Source: an uncultured Pelagibacteraceae bacterium (GTDB lineage: Bacteria; Pseudomonadota; Alphaproteobacteria; Pelagibacterales; Pelagibacteraceae). Taken from it: DNA of 64,000 nt. Positions within the stretch are counted from its first letter, which is position 1; each line of letters begins with the position of its first letter. A model generated the notes under the pieces. The model did not search any database. It saw only the letters and a list, made by a program, of their open reading frames with translations, and had not been told where the DNA came from. Positions 18,671 to 26,775 of the stretch are shown piece after piece. The DNA is taken from positions 1 through 64,000 of the forward strand of contig CACDRY010000001.1 in NCBI GenBank assembly GCA_902555275.1, in the 5' to 3' direction. Made by a program: the position numbers and the translations under genes.

Positions 18671-19736
18671 AATTGAAAAGCGTAACGATGTATCTCGATC
18701 AATTTACTTTTTAACACCAGTTTTAGCGATTTTCCTCACATTATTTGGTGGTGGGATTATTTTTTTTATTTTGGGGTTTAATCCTATTGAGGCTTTAAAA
18801 TTTTTTTTTATTACCCCCATTTCAGATTTATACGGATTAAGTGAACTTTTGGTAAAAGCTACACCACTTTGTTTAATAGCGATAGGTTTATCTTTTTGTT
18901 TTAAAAGTAATAATTGGAATATTGGTGCAGAGGGTCAGCTTATTTTTGGTGGAATAGTCGGCGGTGGAGTTGCTTTGTTATTTTATAATCATGATGGATT
19001 TTATGTTTTACCAATAATTATTTTGTCTGGCGCAATTGGTGGGATGTTATTTGCGATGATACCAGCAATTTTAAAAACTTATTTTAATACTAATGAAATT
19101 TTGGTCAGCTTAATGCTGGTTTATGTTGCAAAATTATTATTAGATTATTTAGTGGTTGGTCCTTGGAGCAATCCAGAAGGTTTTAATTTTCCAGAAACAA
19201 GACAATTTAGTGAGTCTGCAAAAATGCCAATTTTATTTGACGGTTTAAGAATCCATGCTGGAATATTTATTACTCTCATCACTGTGTTCTTAAGTTGGCT
19301 TATTTTGTACAAAACTTATTTAGGTTTTCAAATAAAAGTTTCAGGCTTAAGTTTAAAAACTGCAAAATATGCAGGGTTTAAAGGTAAGACAATGATTATT
19401 ATTGTTTTTATGATTAGTGGAGCATGTGCCGGTCTTGCAGGTGTAGGTGAGATAACAGGACCAATAGGACAATTACATAGAAACATTTCTCCTGATTATG
19501 GCTTCACAGCAATAATTGTTGCTTTTTTAGGAAGACTAAATCCAGTTGGAATTATATTTGCTTCACTAATTGTTGCTCTAACTTATTTAGGTGCAGAAAC
19601 AGCACAGATTTTTTTACAAGTACCCAAATATACAGGTCAAGTTTTTCAGGGAATGATTTTATTCTTTCTTCTTGGATCTGATTACTTACTATTTTTTAAA
19701 ATAAAATTTTTAGGTCTTAAAAAAAATGAGCTTTGA
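18663..19736 (+). CDS. ABC importer permease, BMP/nucleoside type (YufP/NupP-like)
   Basis: Inner-membrane channel subunit of about 357 residues with eight or more membrane segments and the family motifs LVKATPLCLIAIGLSFCFKSN, NIGAEGQLIFGG and YGFTAIIVAFLGRLNPVGI. I chose TTG 18663 as start because GGAGG at 18653-18657 sits 5 bp before it; an in-frame GTG at 18651 is possible but has no such site. Either start overlaps the ATPase gene, so translation is coupled. It also overlaps the second permease gene by 11 bp. Confidence 0.9.
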   Translation: MIKIEKRNDVSRSIYFLTPVLAIFLTLFGGGIIFFILGFNPIEALKFFFITPISDLYGLSELLVKATPLCLIAIGLSFCFKSNNWNIGAEGQLIFGGIVGGGVALLFYNHDGFYVLPIIILSGAIGGMLFAMIPAILKTYFNTNEILVSLMLVYVAKLLLDYLVVGPWSNPEGFNFPETRQFSESAKMPILFDGLRIHAGIFITLITVFLSWLILYKTYLGFQIKVSGLSLKTAKYAGFKGKTMIIIVFMISGACAGLAGVGEITGPIGQLHRNISPDYGFTAIIVAFLGRLNPVGIIFASLIVALTYLGAETAQIFLQVPKYTGQVFQGMILFFLLGSDYLLFFKIKFLGLKKNEL

Positions 19737-20658
19737 TTTAAATTTCATCGGTATATTGATTGGTGCAATTATGGCATCATCGGTCCCTTTAATTCTTGCC
19801 GCATCTGGAGAATTAATAACTGAAAGATCTGGTGTATTAAATCTTGGAGTGGAAGGAATGATGATCATTGGGGCAATTTCAGGCTTTGCATTGATGGTTA
19901 TAACAGACAACTTATTTTTAGCTGTGATTGGCTCAATGCTTTCTGGTCTAATTATCTCAATTATTTTTGGTTTGCTTACGCAATCGCTTCTAACAAACCA
20001 TGTTGCTACCGGACTTGCATTAACTATTTTTGGTATCGGTATGTCGGCAATGATAGGAAAGAATTTTGTTGGAATACCAGGAAAAGAATTTCCCTTATTA
20101 TTCATAAATCTAAAGGAAAATGTTCCTTTTTTGGGACCAATTTTATTTGGGCACTCAATAATATTATACTTTGCATTTTTATTACCTTTTTTGACAAATT
20201 ATTTTCTTAAAAAAACAAAAATTGGATTGATAATCAGAGCTGTGGGAGACTCACCAACATCAGCATCTAATCAGGGAATTAACGTAACTTTAGTGAGGTA
20301 TAGTTGTATTCTTTATGGTGGAGCTATGTGTGGATTGGCAGGAGCTTATCTCTCATTAATTTACACCCCTCAATGGATTGAAAATATGACTGGAGGAAGA
20401 GGGTGGATAGCACTTGCATTAGTAGTTTTTGCAACATGGAGCCCAATAAAAGTTTTAATAGGAGCATTAATATTTGGTGGAATAACAATTTTGCAATTAC
20501 ACATGCAAGCTGTAGGTTTAAGAATTCCAGTTCAATTATTAAGTGCATTACCATACATCATGACAATAATAGTTTTAGTTGTAATTTCTCGTGACAGTAG
20601 AAAAATAAAACTAAACACACCAACATCGTTGGGACAAATCTTCTATAAGGAAAAGTGA
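19726..20658 (+). CDS. Second ABC importer permease, BMP/nucleoside type (YufQ/NupQ-like)
   Basis: A 310-residue membrane protein, the partner of the permease encoded just upstream; the two overlap by 11 bp. Motifs are LAASGELITERSGVLNLGVEGMM (about 24-46), NHVATGLALTIFGIGMSA and the C-terminal RGWIALALVVFATWSPIKVLIGALIFGG. These are typical of the short permease of BMP systems, which form a heterodimeric channel. An 87-bp gap follows before the binding-protein gene. Confidence 0.92.
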   Translation: MSFDLNFIGILIGAIMASSVPLILAASGELITERSGVLNLGVEGMMIIGAISGFALMVITDNLFLAVIGSMLSGLIISIIFGLLTQSLLTNHVATGLALTIFGIGMSAMIGKNFVGIPGKEFPLLFINLKENVPFLGPILFGHSIILYFAFLLPFLTNYFLKKTKIGLIIRAVGDSPTSASNQGINVTLVRYSCILYGGAMCGLAGAYLSLIYTPQWIENMTGGRGWIALALVVFATWSPIKVLIGALIFGGITILQLHMQAVGLRIPVQLLSALPYIMTIIVLVVISRDSRKIKLNTPTSLGQIFYKEK

Positions 20659-20745
20659 TGTTAGCTATTCCAAAATAAATATTTTTTTTTATTAGAATCT
20701 TGCTTAGTTTGTAGTATCACAAAATTAAATTTAAAGGGGAATCAA

Positions 20746-21810
20746 ATGTATAAAAACTTTTTAAGATATATAATTTCTGTATTGTTTCTACTTGGCGTAA
20801 GTGGACAAGCTAATGCAGATTTTAAAGTTGGTTTTGTTTATGTTGGGCCAACTGGGGACCATGGATGGACATACCAACATGATGAGGGAAGAAAAGCAGT
20901 AGAAGCAGCTGGAATAAAAACTACTTATGTGGAAAGTGTACCAGAGGGTGCGGATGCAGAAAGAGTTATAAGACAGTTAGCACAATCAGGACATGATCTA
21001 ATTTTTACAACAAGCTTTGGGTATATGGATCCTACAAATAAGGTTGCTAAAGATTTTCCAAACGTAAAATTTGAGCATGCAACTGGATACAAAAGAGAAC
21101 ATTCAAATGTATCTACTTACTCTGCAAGATTTTATGAAGGAAGAACTTTGTTAGGACACATGGCAGGAAAGATGACAAAAACAAATGTTATTGGATATAT
21201 TGCTTCTTTTCCAATTCCTGAAGTTATAAGAGGAATTAATGCTATGACACTGGCAGCCCAAAAAGTTAATCCCGATATTAAAACAAAAATAGTTTGGGTA
21301 TTTACTTGGTATGATCCAGGCAAAGAATCTGAAGCTGCTCAAGCTTTAATTGATCAAGGAGCGGATGTTATAATGCAACACACTGACAGTACCGCACCTG
21401 TTCAAGTGGCTGAAAAGGCTGGAGTTTGGTCATTTGGTCAAGCGAGTGATATGCAAAGATTTGCGCCAAAATCAATTTTAACATCAATTATTGATGACTG
21501 GGCACCTTACTATGTAGAAAGATCTATCGCTGCAAGAGATGGCACATGGAAACAACAAGATACTTGGCACGGATTAAAAGAGGGAATGGTTGCCATGGCT
21601 CCATATAATTCTGCAATGGGGAGTGATTTAGTTAAAGAGGTAGAACAACTCCAAAAAGACTTAGCATCTGGAAAAACCCATTCATTCACTGGTCCAATTT
21701 ATGATCAAAAAGGAAACATTCTAGTAGCTGAGGGTTCAGTAGCAGATGACGGGATGTTAGCTGGAATGAATGTTTATGTTAAAGGAGTAGAAGGGGATAT
21801 TCCGCAGTAA
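20746..21810 (+). CDS. Periplasmic binding protein of the BMP/PnrA family
   Basis: A 354-residue substrate-binding protein. The signal peptide (1-24) ends ANA before DFKVGFVYVGP, and there is no lipobox, so it should be soluble in the periplasm. PnrA-like marks are GPTGDHGWTYQHDEGRKA, the aromatic W and DHGW near the ligand site, and HTDSTAPVQVAE. Relatives bind purine nucleosides or other small ligands. A strong AAAGGGG site precedes the ATG and a terminator follows. The separate spacer allows higher expression than the membrane subunits. Confidence 0.92.
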   Translation: MYKNFLRYIISVLFLLGVSGQANADFKVGFVYVGPTGDHGWTYQHDEGRKAVEAAGIKTTYVESVPEGADAERVIRQLAQSGHDLIFTTSFGYMDPTNKVAKDFPNVKFEHATGYKREHSNVSTYSARFYEGRTLLGHMAGKMTKTNVIGYIASFPIPEVIRGINAMTLAAQKVNPDIKTKIVWVFTWYDPGKESEAAQALIDQGADVIMQHTDSTAPVQVAEKAGVWSFGQASDMQRFAPKSILTSIIDDWAPYYVERSIAARDGTWKQQDTWHGLKEGMVAMAPYNSAMGSDLVKEVEQLQKDLASGKTHSFTGPIYDQKGNILVAEGSVADDGMLAGMNVYVKGVEGDIPQ

Positions 21811-21831
21811 TTTTTTTTTAAATTTAAATTT

Positions 21832-21860
21832 AAGGCCAGCTTAGTCTGGCCTTTTTTTTT
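21832..21860 (+). terminator. Terminator of the BMP importer operon
   Basis: The 8-bp stem AAGGCCAG/CTGGCCTT (21832-21839 with 21846-21853) has a CTTAGT loop and runs into nine or more Ts. It lies between the convergent binding-protein and phosphoribosyltransferase genes. Confidence 0.93.
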
Positions 21861-21861
21861 G

Positions 21862-22383
21862 CTAAGAATGTTTTTTTTTTAACGTTTCAATATTTACTTC
21901 ATCATAATACTCTGATGGTTGAACTATCCATGGATCATTATCTAACAAAATTGGACAGAAATCAGGAGTAAAAGTGGAAGATTTTTTTTTCCAAAGACAC
22001 GCTGTTTTAATTTCACTTATATGGTCCTTAACAGGTTCATATTCTTTAAGCCACTCTATACTTTTATTTAAAGTTAGTCCTGTGTCAGATAGATCATCTA
22101 CTAACAATACATTTTTAAAATCTTCGTTTGTTGCAATTGCACTTATATCTCTTGCAAATATTAGCTCCCCTTGTTTATCTTGTACTGTATCACCGGAGTA
22201 ACTTTGAATTACAACATAAGCGGTAGGTAATTTAAAAATTCTTGATAAAATATCTATAATTGGAGCTGCACCTCTCATGATACCAACTAATACTGTTGGC
22301 TTGTATTTTTTTTCAATTTCTAATGCAAGTTTTTCAACGACCTTTTTATATTCTTCATAAGTAATTATTAATTTATCAGCCAT
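21862..22383 (-). CDS. Purine-type phosphoribosyltransferase
   Basis: A 173-residue type I phosphoribosyltransferase. The PRPP-binding motif NVLLVDDLSDTGLTL spans about 90-104, and the GIMRGAAPIIDIL and YVVIQSYSGD segments fit the xanthine/hypoxanthine-guanine group, which turns a free purine base plus PRPP into a nucleotide. Which base is used cannot be read from the sequence. The gene faces the BMP importer operon across a terminator, which suggests, without proving, a joint purine salvage role. Confidence 0.85.
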   Translation of the reverse strand: MADKLIITYEEYKKVVEKLALEIEKKYKPTVLVGIMRGAAPIIDILSRIFKLPTAYVVIQSYSGDTVQDKQGELIFARDISAIATNEDFKNVLLVDDLSDTGLTLNKSIEWLKEYEPVKDHISEIKTACLWKKKSSTFTPDFCPILLDNDPWIVQPSEYYDEVNIETLKKKHS

Positions 22384-22426
22384 AAAAATTTGGTATCATA
22401 AATAAAAATATTAAAAAAGGATAAAT

Positions 22427-22717
22427 ATGAAAACTTATTGGATTAGTCTATACTTAGAAATCTCAAGTCAGGATAACTTAAAAAAATATGGAGAAAAAGC
22501 TGTTCCTATAATAAAAAGTTATGGAGGAAAACCAGTAGTTAGGGGTGGAAAATTAAAGTCATTTAGTGGCCCAAACGTTGTACGAACAGTAATATGGGAG
22601 TTTCCAACTTACAATGATGCCATGTCATGCCATGAGTCAACTGAATATAAATCTGCTTGGACACATGCAGAGGGTACAACTAAGAGAATAATGTTTCTTG
22701 TTGAAGGAGTAGAATAA
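22427..22717 (+). CDS. DUF1330 family protein, copy 1
   Basis: A 96-residue ferredoxin-like-fold protein of the dimeric alpha/beta-barrel superfamily. DUF1330 traits are MKTYWISLYLEISSQDNLKKYGEKA, the GGKPVVRGGK turn and the VIWEFPTYNDAMSCHESTEYKSAW helix region. The biochemical role of the family is not known. A close relative lies 54 bp downstream on the same strand, so the pair probably arose by duplication. An AAAAAGG site precedes the ATG. Confidence 0.85.
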   Translation: MKTYWISLYLEISSQDNLKKYGEKAVPIIKSYGGKPVVRGGKLKSFSGPNVVRTVIWEFPTYNDAMSCHESTEYKSAWTHAEGTTKRIMFLVEGVE

Positions 22718-22771
22718 GAACAAATTTGATAAAGTAAAAATTGATTATATAATGATAAATATAGGACAGTT

Positions 22772-23059
22772 ATGAAAGGTTACGTAGTTTGTGTATGGGA
22801 AAAAATTAATAGTGAGGAAAAATTAAAGGAATATGCAGTAAAAGCCAAGATTGCTGCAGATAAATACTCAGGTATATTTATAATTAGAGGTGGAAAAAAT
22901 AGAACAAATGAGGGAATAAATTCTCCTAGAACAACTGTAGTTGAATTTCAAGATTACAACACAGCTATAGAATTTTATGATTCCCCAGAATATCAAGAAG
23001 CGCTAGACGTTATTAAAGGGCATGCAGTAAGACATCATCAGATAGTTGAAGGCACTTAA
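22772..23059 (+). CDS. DUF1330 family protein, copy 2
   Basis: A 95-residue paralogue of the preceding gene, sharing the order MKGYVVCVWEKINSEEKLKEYAVKA, GIFIIRGGK, and VVEFQDYNTAIEFYDSPEYQEAL. The two differ at most other positions, so the duplication is old or the copies have specialised. Its end overlaps the convergent AlkA-like gene by 4 bp. No function is assigned. Confidence 0.85.
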   Translation: MKGYVVCVWEKINSEEKLKEYAVKAKIAADKYSGIFIIRGGKNRTNEGINSPRTTVVEFQDYNTAIEFYDSPEYQEALDVIKGHAVRHHQIVEGT

Positions 23060-23679
23060 TATTGTATAGGCTCATCGTCTATGGAGCGCCACAAATACCA
23101 AGTAGCTACAGAACAATATGGGGAAAACCTTTTTTTCAATCGATTTACATAGCTCATGGGTGGTAAATAGCTTTTTCTATAATTATTTGAAATAGCTCTA
23201 AGTAAACCAATATCTTGAACGGGCCATATATTAGATCTATTGTAAGTAAATAGTAATATCATCTCTGCAGACCATCTACCTATTTGTCTTAACTCGGATA
23301 AATAAATAATTGCCTCCTCATCCCCCATTTTTTTTATAATTCTTGGATTAAATGTTTTATTTACAAATTTTTTTGCCAACTCTTTAATTCCTCTAACTTT
23401 TTGTCTACTTAGTCCACATTTTTTCAGCCGACCCGAGGAGATAGTATTAACTACTTTTGGATTTATCTTTCCTCTACATTCTTTTTTAAACTTTAAAAAT
23501 ACAGAATTTGCTGCAGCAACACTTATCTGTTGTCCAATTATACTTTTACATAGAGATAAAAAGATATCTTTTCTTGTTGTTAAGGTTTTATCTTTGTATT
23601 TAGAAATAAGTTTTTTCATTATCTTATCTTTAGAAAGAAACTTTACTGCCTTTGACCAATAAATCGGAGTTTTACTCAT
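23056..23679 (-). CDS. DNA-3-methyladenine glycosylase (AlkA/HhH-GPD family)
   Basis: Removes alkylated bases to start base excision repair. The 207-residue protein has the helix-hairpin-helix LRQIGRWSAEMILLF, then the catalytic aspartate in IWPVQDIGLLRAI. The earlier segment ICKSIIGQQISVAAANSVF is typical of the AlkA group. It is shorter than E. coli AlkA because the N-terminal domain is absent, as in many bacterial homologues. It overlaps the upstream EamA gene by 8 bp. Confidence 0.9.
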   Translation of the reverse strand: MSKTPIYWSKAVKFLSKDKIMKKLISKYKDKTLTTRKDIFLSLCKSIIGQQISVAAANSVFLKFKKECRGKINPKVVNTISSGRLKKCGLSRQKVRGIKELAKKFVNKTFNPRIIKKMGDEEAIIYLSELRQIGRWSAEMILLFTYNRSNIWPVQDIGLLRAISNNYRKSYLPPMSYVNRLKKRFSPYCSVATWYLWRSIDDEPIQY

Positions 23680-24553
23680 TTTTAAAAATTAAGTTTGGTT
23701 TTTTTAAATAGATTTCTCTTCTAAAAATAATTAATGAGGATAACACTACAAGTAATGAACCCAATAAGGTTTTAAAAGATGGTATTTCATTCCAAATCAA
23801 ATAACCAAATATAATTGCAAATACTAAGCTTAAATATTTAAGCGGAGTAACTAAAGAAACTTCTGAAAGTTTATAAGATTGTCCAAGTAATAAATTAGCA
23901 ATACCACCAAGTAAACCAATCATACACAAAAGAATAAAATCTATTAATGTAGGCATTACCCATCCAAATGGAATTGTAAACAAACCTAAAATAGATATCG
24001 CTACTGAAAAATAAAAAGAAATAAGCCAAACTGGTTCAGATGAAGATAACTGCCTGATTGCAATTGCAACATATGACATTCCTAAACAAAAAATTATTGG
24101 GTATATATAATAAAAATTTAAATTGGAAATACCTGGTTGTGTAATAATTATTACGCCTATAAAACCGATCAAAACTGCTAGCCAACGATATTTACCAATT
24201 TTTTCTGATAGAAAAAAAATAGATAAAATTGTTGCAAAAATTGGCGCAGCAAACGATATGCCCACCACAGTTGCCAAAGGTAAATTTCTTAGTGCAATAA
24301 ATACAGATACTATTGCCATTAATCCTGCAGCACATCTAAAGAAATGTAATTTAGGTCGATTTGTTTTATAAAAATTTGCGTAGTTTTCTTTTGGTATTAA
24401 AAAAAAAATTGGTATTAATCCGCAAATTCCTCTAAAAAAAAGAACTTCACCAACAGGATAATTTTCAGACCATTTAACAAGCACATCCATCATTGAAAAT
24501 GCACACACAGACAGAAACATGTACAAAAAGCCTAATTGATTTCTAGATAACAT
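23672..24553 (-). CDS. EamA/DMT-superfamily transporter
   Basis: A 293-residue membrane protein with about ten membrane segments arranged as two EamA repeats. The first contains FRGICGLIPIFFL and AAPIFATILSIFFLSEKIGKYRW. The second contains LLGGIANLLLGQSYKLSEVSLVTPLKYLSLVFAIIFGYLIWNEIP. Members export or import small metabolites; the substrate is unknown. The gene is divergent from msrA with a 34-bp spacer and overlaps the glycosylase gene downstream. Confidence 0.9.
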   Translation of the reverse strand: MLSRNQLGFLYMFLSVCAFSMMDVLVKWSENYPVGEVLFFRGICGLIPIFFLIPKENYANFYKTNRPKLHFFRCAAGLMAIVSVFIALRNLPLATVVGISFAAPIFATILSIFFLSEKIGKYRWLAVLIGFIGVIIITQPGISNLNFYYIYPIIFCLGMSYVAIAIRQLSSSEPVWLISFYFSVAISILGLFTIPFGWVMPTLIDFILLCMIGLLGGIANLLLGQSYKLSEVSLVTPLKYLSLVFAIIFGYLIWNEIPSFKTLLGSLLVVLSSLIIFRREIYLKKPNLIFKNE

Positions 24554-24587
24554 GGATTAAATTATATTATTATTATAACATTAATCT

Positions 24588-25031
24588 ATGGAAATAGCAG
24601 TCTTAGCTTTGGGATGTTTCTGGGGTCCAGAAAAAAAATATGGACAATTACATGGCATCTACAGAACAGAAGTTGGATATTGTGGAGGAAACACTCAAAA
24701 TACAAACTACAGAGAAGTTTGTTCAGGAACAACTAATCATGCGGAGGCTGTAAAATTAGAATTTGATCCAAAAGTTATTACATACGAGCAAATAATTAAG
24801 AAATTTTTTGAATTTCATGATCCAACTACATTAAACTCCCAAGGTCCTGATTTTGGAACACAATACAGAAGTGAGATATTCTATCTTAATGATGAGCAAA
24901 AAAATATTGCGCAAAAAATAATAAATGAGGAAAATTTAAGGTTATCTGGAAAAGTTGTAACTAAGCTATCTGAGTTGAAAAATTACTGCACTGCTGAAGA
25001 GTATCATCAGAAGTATCTAGAAAAAAGATAG
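24588..25031 (+). CDS. msrA: Peptide-methionine (S)-S-oxide reductase MsrA
   Basis: Repairs oxidised methionine in proteins. The active-site GCFWG is at residues 9-13 with catalytic Cys10, followed by EVGYCGG, NHAEAV and FGTQYRSEIFY. A cysteine in NYCTAEEYHQKYLEKR near the C-terminus may resolve the disulfide. At 147 residues it is compact compared with the usual 160-210. A sulfurtransferase gene starts 1 bp after its stop, suggesting a sulfur or oxidative-stress operon. Confidence 0.96.
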   Translation: MEIAVLALGCFWGPEKKYGQLHGIYRTEVGYCGGNTQNTNYREVCSGTTNHAEAVKLEFDPKVITYEQIIKKFFEFHDPTTLNSQGPDFGTQYRSEIFYLNDEQKNIAQKIINEENLRLSGKVVTKLSELKNYCTAEEYHQKYLEKR

Positions 25032-25032
25032 A

Positions 25033-25848
25033 ATGTCACTTGTTACATCAGATTGGTTGGAAAATAATTTAAATGACGTCAAAATAATTGACTGCTCATG
25101 GCATATGCCAGGGATTGATAGAAATCCTGAAGAGGAATATTCTAAAAATCATATTCCTGGTGCAATTTTTTTTGACTTAGACAAAAATTCGGATCAAGAT
25201 ACAGATTTACCTCACATGCTTCCTTCAAAAGAAAAATGGGAAGAAATAGTATCAGCAATGGGCATATCGAATACTGATAGAATTGTAATTTATGATAACT
25301 CAGATGTTTTAAGTTCATGTAGAGGTTGGTACAATTTTATTTATTTTGGTCATGATAAACAACTAGTAAGTGTTTTAGACGGTGGTTTAAAAAAATGGCT
25401 AATTGAAAATAGAAAAATAACAAGTGAAAAAACAATTTTAAACAACTCAACCTACAGAGCAACAGAAAATAAAAATCTGGTAAAAAGTATTCTTGAAATA
25501 AATGAAAACATTGAACAAAAAAATTTCACAGTTATAGATGCAAGAAGTAAGGAAAGATTTGATGGGAGTGTTCCTGATCCTAGGAAGAATGTTAGAAGTG
25601 GATCTATTCCAAACTCTGTATGTCTTCCATTTAAAGAAATTATAAATACCTCAAACAATACTTTTAAAAATGTTAATGAGATCTCAGAAAAATTCAGGGA
25701 AATCATTGATTTAAATGATGACAAAAGAGTTTTTTCATGCGGATCTGGTATAACAGCATGCGTTTTAGGTCTTGCATATTCCCTTGTAAATAATACATAT
25801 TCTCCTACAGTTTATGATGGTTCATGGGCTGAATATGGAAGATTATAA
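25033..25848 (+). CDS. sseA: Sulfurtransferase, 3-mercaptopyruvate/thiosulfate type
   Basis: A 271-residue protein of two rhodanese domains, moving sulfane sulfur from mercaptopyruvate or thiosulfate to an acceptor such as cyanide or thiols. The first domain (about 1-125) is inactive, with DSW-like LTSDWLENNL and a CSWHMPG segment. The second has the catalytic Cys236 in FSCGSGITACVLG, a loop typical of mercaptopyruvate sulfurtransferases. It follows msrA by 1 bp and precedes the RND adaptor by 2 bp. Confidence 0.92.
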   Translation: MSLVTSDWLENNLNDVKIIDCSWHMPGIDRNPEEEYSKNHIPGAIFFDLDKNSDQDTDLPHMLPSKEKWEEIVSAMGISNTDRIVIYDNSDVLSSCRGWYNFIYFGHDKQLVSVLDGGLKKWLIENRKITSEKTILNNSTYRATENKNLVKSILEINENIEQKNFTVIDARSKERFDGSVPDPRKNVRSGSIPNSVCLPFKEIINTSNNTFKNVNEISEKFREIIDLNDDKRVFSCGSGITACVLGLAYSLVNNTYSPTVYDGSWAEYGRL

Positions 25849-25850
25849 AA

Positions 25851-26771
25851 ATGAAAAGATCTACTAAAATAACATCAATAATAGTAATTTTTTTTCTAGT
25901 TATTGCAAGTGTAATTATTGCTCGAACAATGATTGGAAACCATTTTAAAAAAAAATTTAGTAAAAGACCCCCACCAGGTATTATAGTTAAAACAGTTGAG
26001 CAAAGAAAATTTCAAAATATCATTGAAACTTTTGGAACAGCAGTTCCAATTAAAACACAGTCATACAATATTGAAAAATATGAAATTCTAGAGAATATAA
26101 AATATAATACGAGCGTTAAATCCGGTGATGTAGTCGCTAAATTAAAAAATAGAACTATAACAGCACCATTCGATGGAGTAATTGGTAAAAGAAACTTTTC
26201 GGACGATATAAATGTTTCTGAAAGCTCTGTTGTAATAGATATTGAAGATGCATCTTTTTTATTTATTGATGTTGATGTTCCAGAAATATTTGCACCATTT
26301 GTAAAAAAAGGACTAGGTGTTGATATAAAATTTTCTGGAAATAAAGATAAAATATATAAAGGTAAAGTAGATTCTTTGGCCAGTAAAATTGATGTTAGTA
26401 ATAGATCTTTAAGACTAAGAGTTAAAATGCAAAATACGAATTCTGAGATTTTGCCTGGTGCTTTAATGGAGGTAACAATTAAATATAATGAAAGAATTTC
26501 GTTAGGCATACCAGATACAAGTGTAATCTTGGAAGGTAATAAAGTTTATATTTATAAAGTAGATAAAGAGAATGTAACTAACAGAGTTGAAGTTAAAGTT
26601 GGCAACAGAAACAAAGGATATCTAGAAGTGGAATCTGGTTTAAAAGAGGGTGACATAGTAGTTGCAGAAGGATTAAAAAAAGTAAGACCAAATGGAAAAA
26701 TTAAACCCATTAAAGATGGTGAAAAAAAAAATGAGTCTAGCTGGGGTAAAAAAGAAAATAAAAGTAAATAA
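25851..26771 (+). CDS. RND efflux periplasmic adaptor (membrane fusion protein)
   Basis: A 306-residue adaptor bridging the inner-membrane pump to an outer-membrane channel. It has an N-terminal membrane anchor (about 8-28), a truncated biotinyl-lipoyl half-motif (ILENIKYNTSVKSGDVVAKL, then TAPFDGVIG), a beta barrel and a C-terminal VVAEGLKKVRPNGKIKP. No long alpha-helical hairpin is present, which makes it a short form compared with AcrA (about 390). The pump gene follows 4 bp later. Confidence 0.93.
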   Translation: MKRSTKITSIIVIFFLVIASVIIARTMIGNHFKKKFSKRPPPGIIVKTVEQRKFQNIIETFGTAVPIKTQSYNIEKYEILENIKYNTSVKSGDVVAKLKNRTITAPFDGVIGKRNFSDDINVSESSVVIDIEDASFLFIDVDVPEIFAPFVKKGLGVDIKFSGNKDKIYKGKVDSLASKIDVSNRSLRLRVKMQNTNSEILPGALMEVTIKYNERISLGIPDTSVILEGNKVYIYKVDKENVTNRVEVKVGNRNKGYLEVESGLKEGDIVVAEGLKKVRPNGKIKPIKDGEKKNESSWGKKENKSK

Positions 26772-26775
26772 TTAA

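Noticed and set aside
19710..20105. 131-residue ORF antisense to the second BMP permease
   Set aside because: Shadow; the sense protein has clear permease motifs.
20659..20745. Internal promoter before the BMP binding-protein gene
   Set aside because: TTGCTT at 20700 has no well-spaced -10 element, so I could not support it.
26012..26509. 165-residue ORF antisense to the RND adaptor
   Set aside because: Long but lies fully within a well supported gene and shows no domain.
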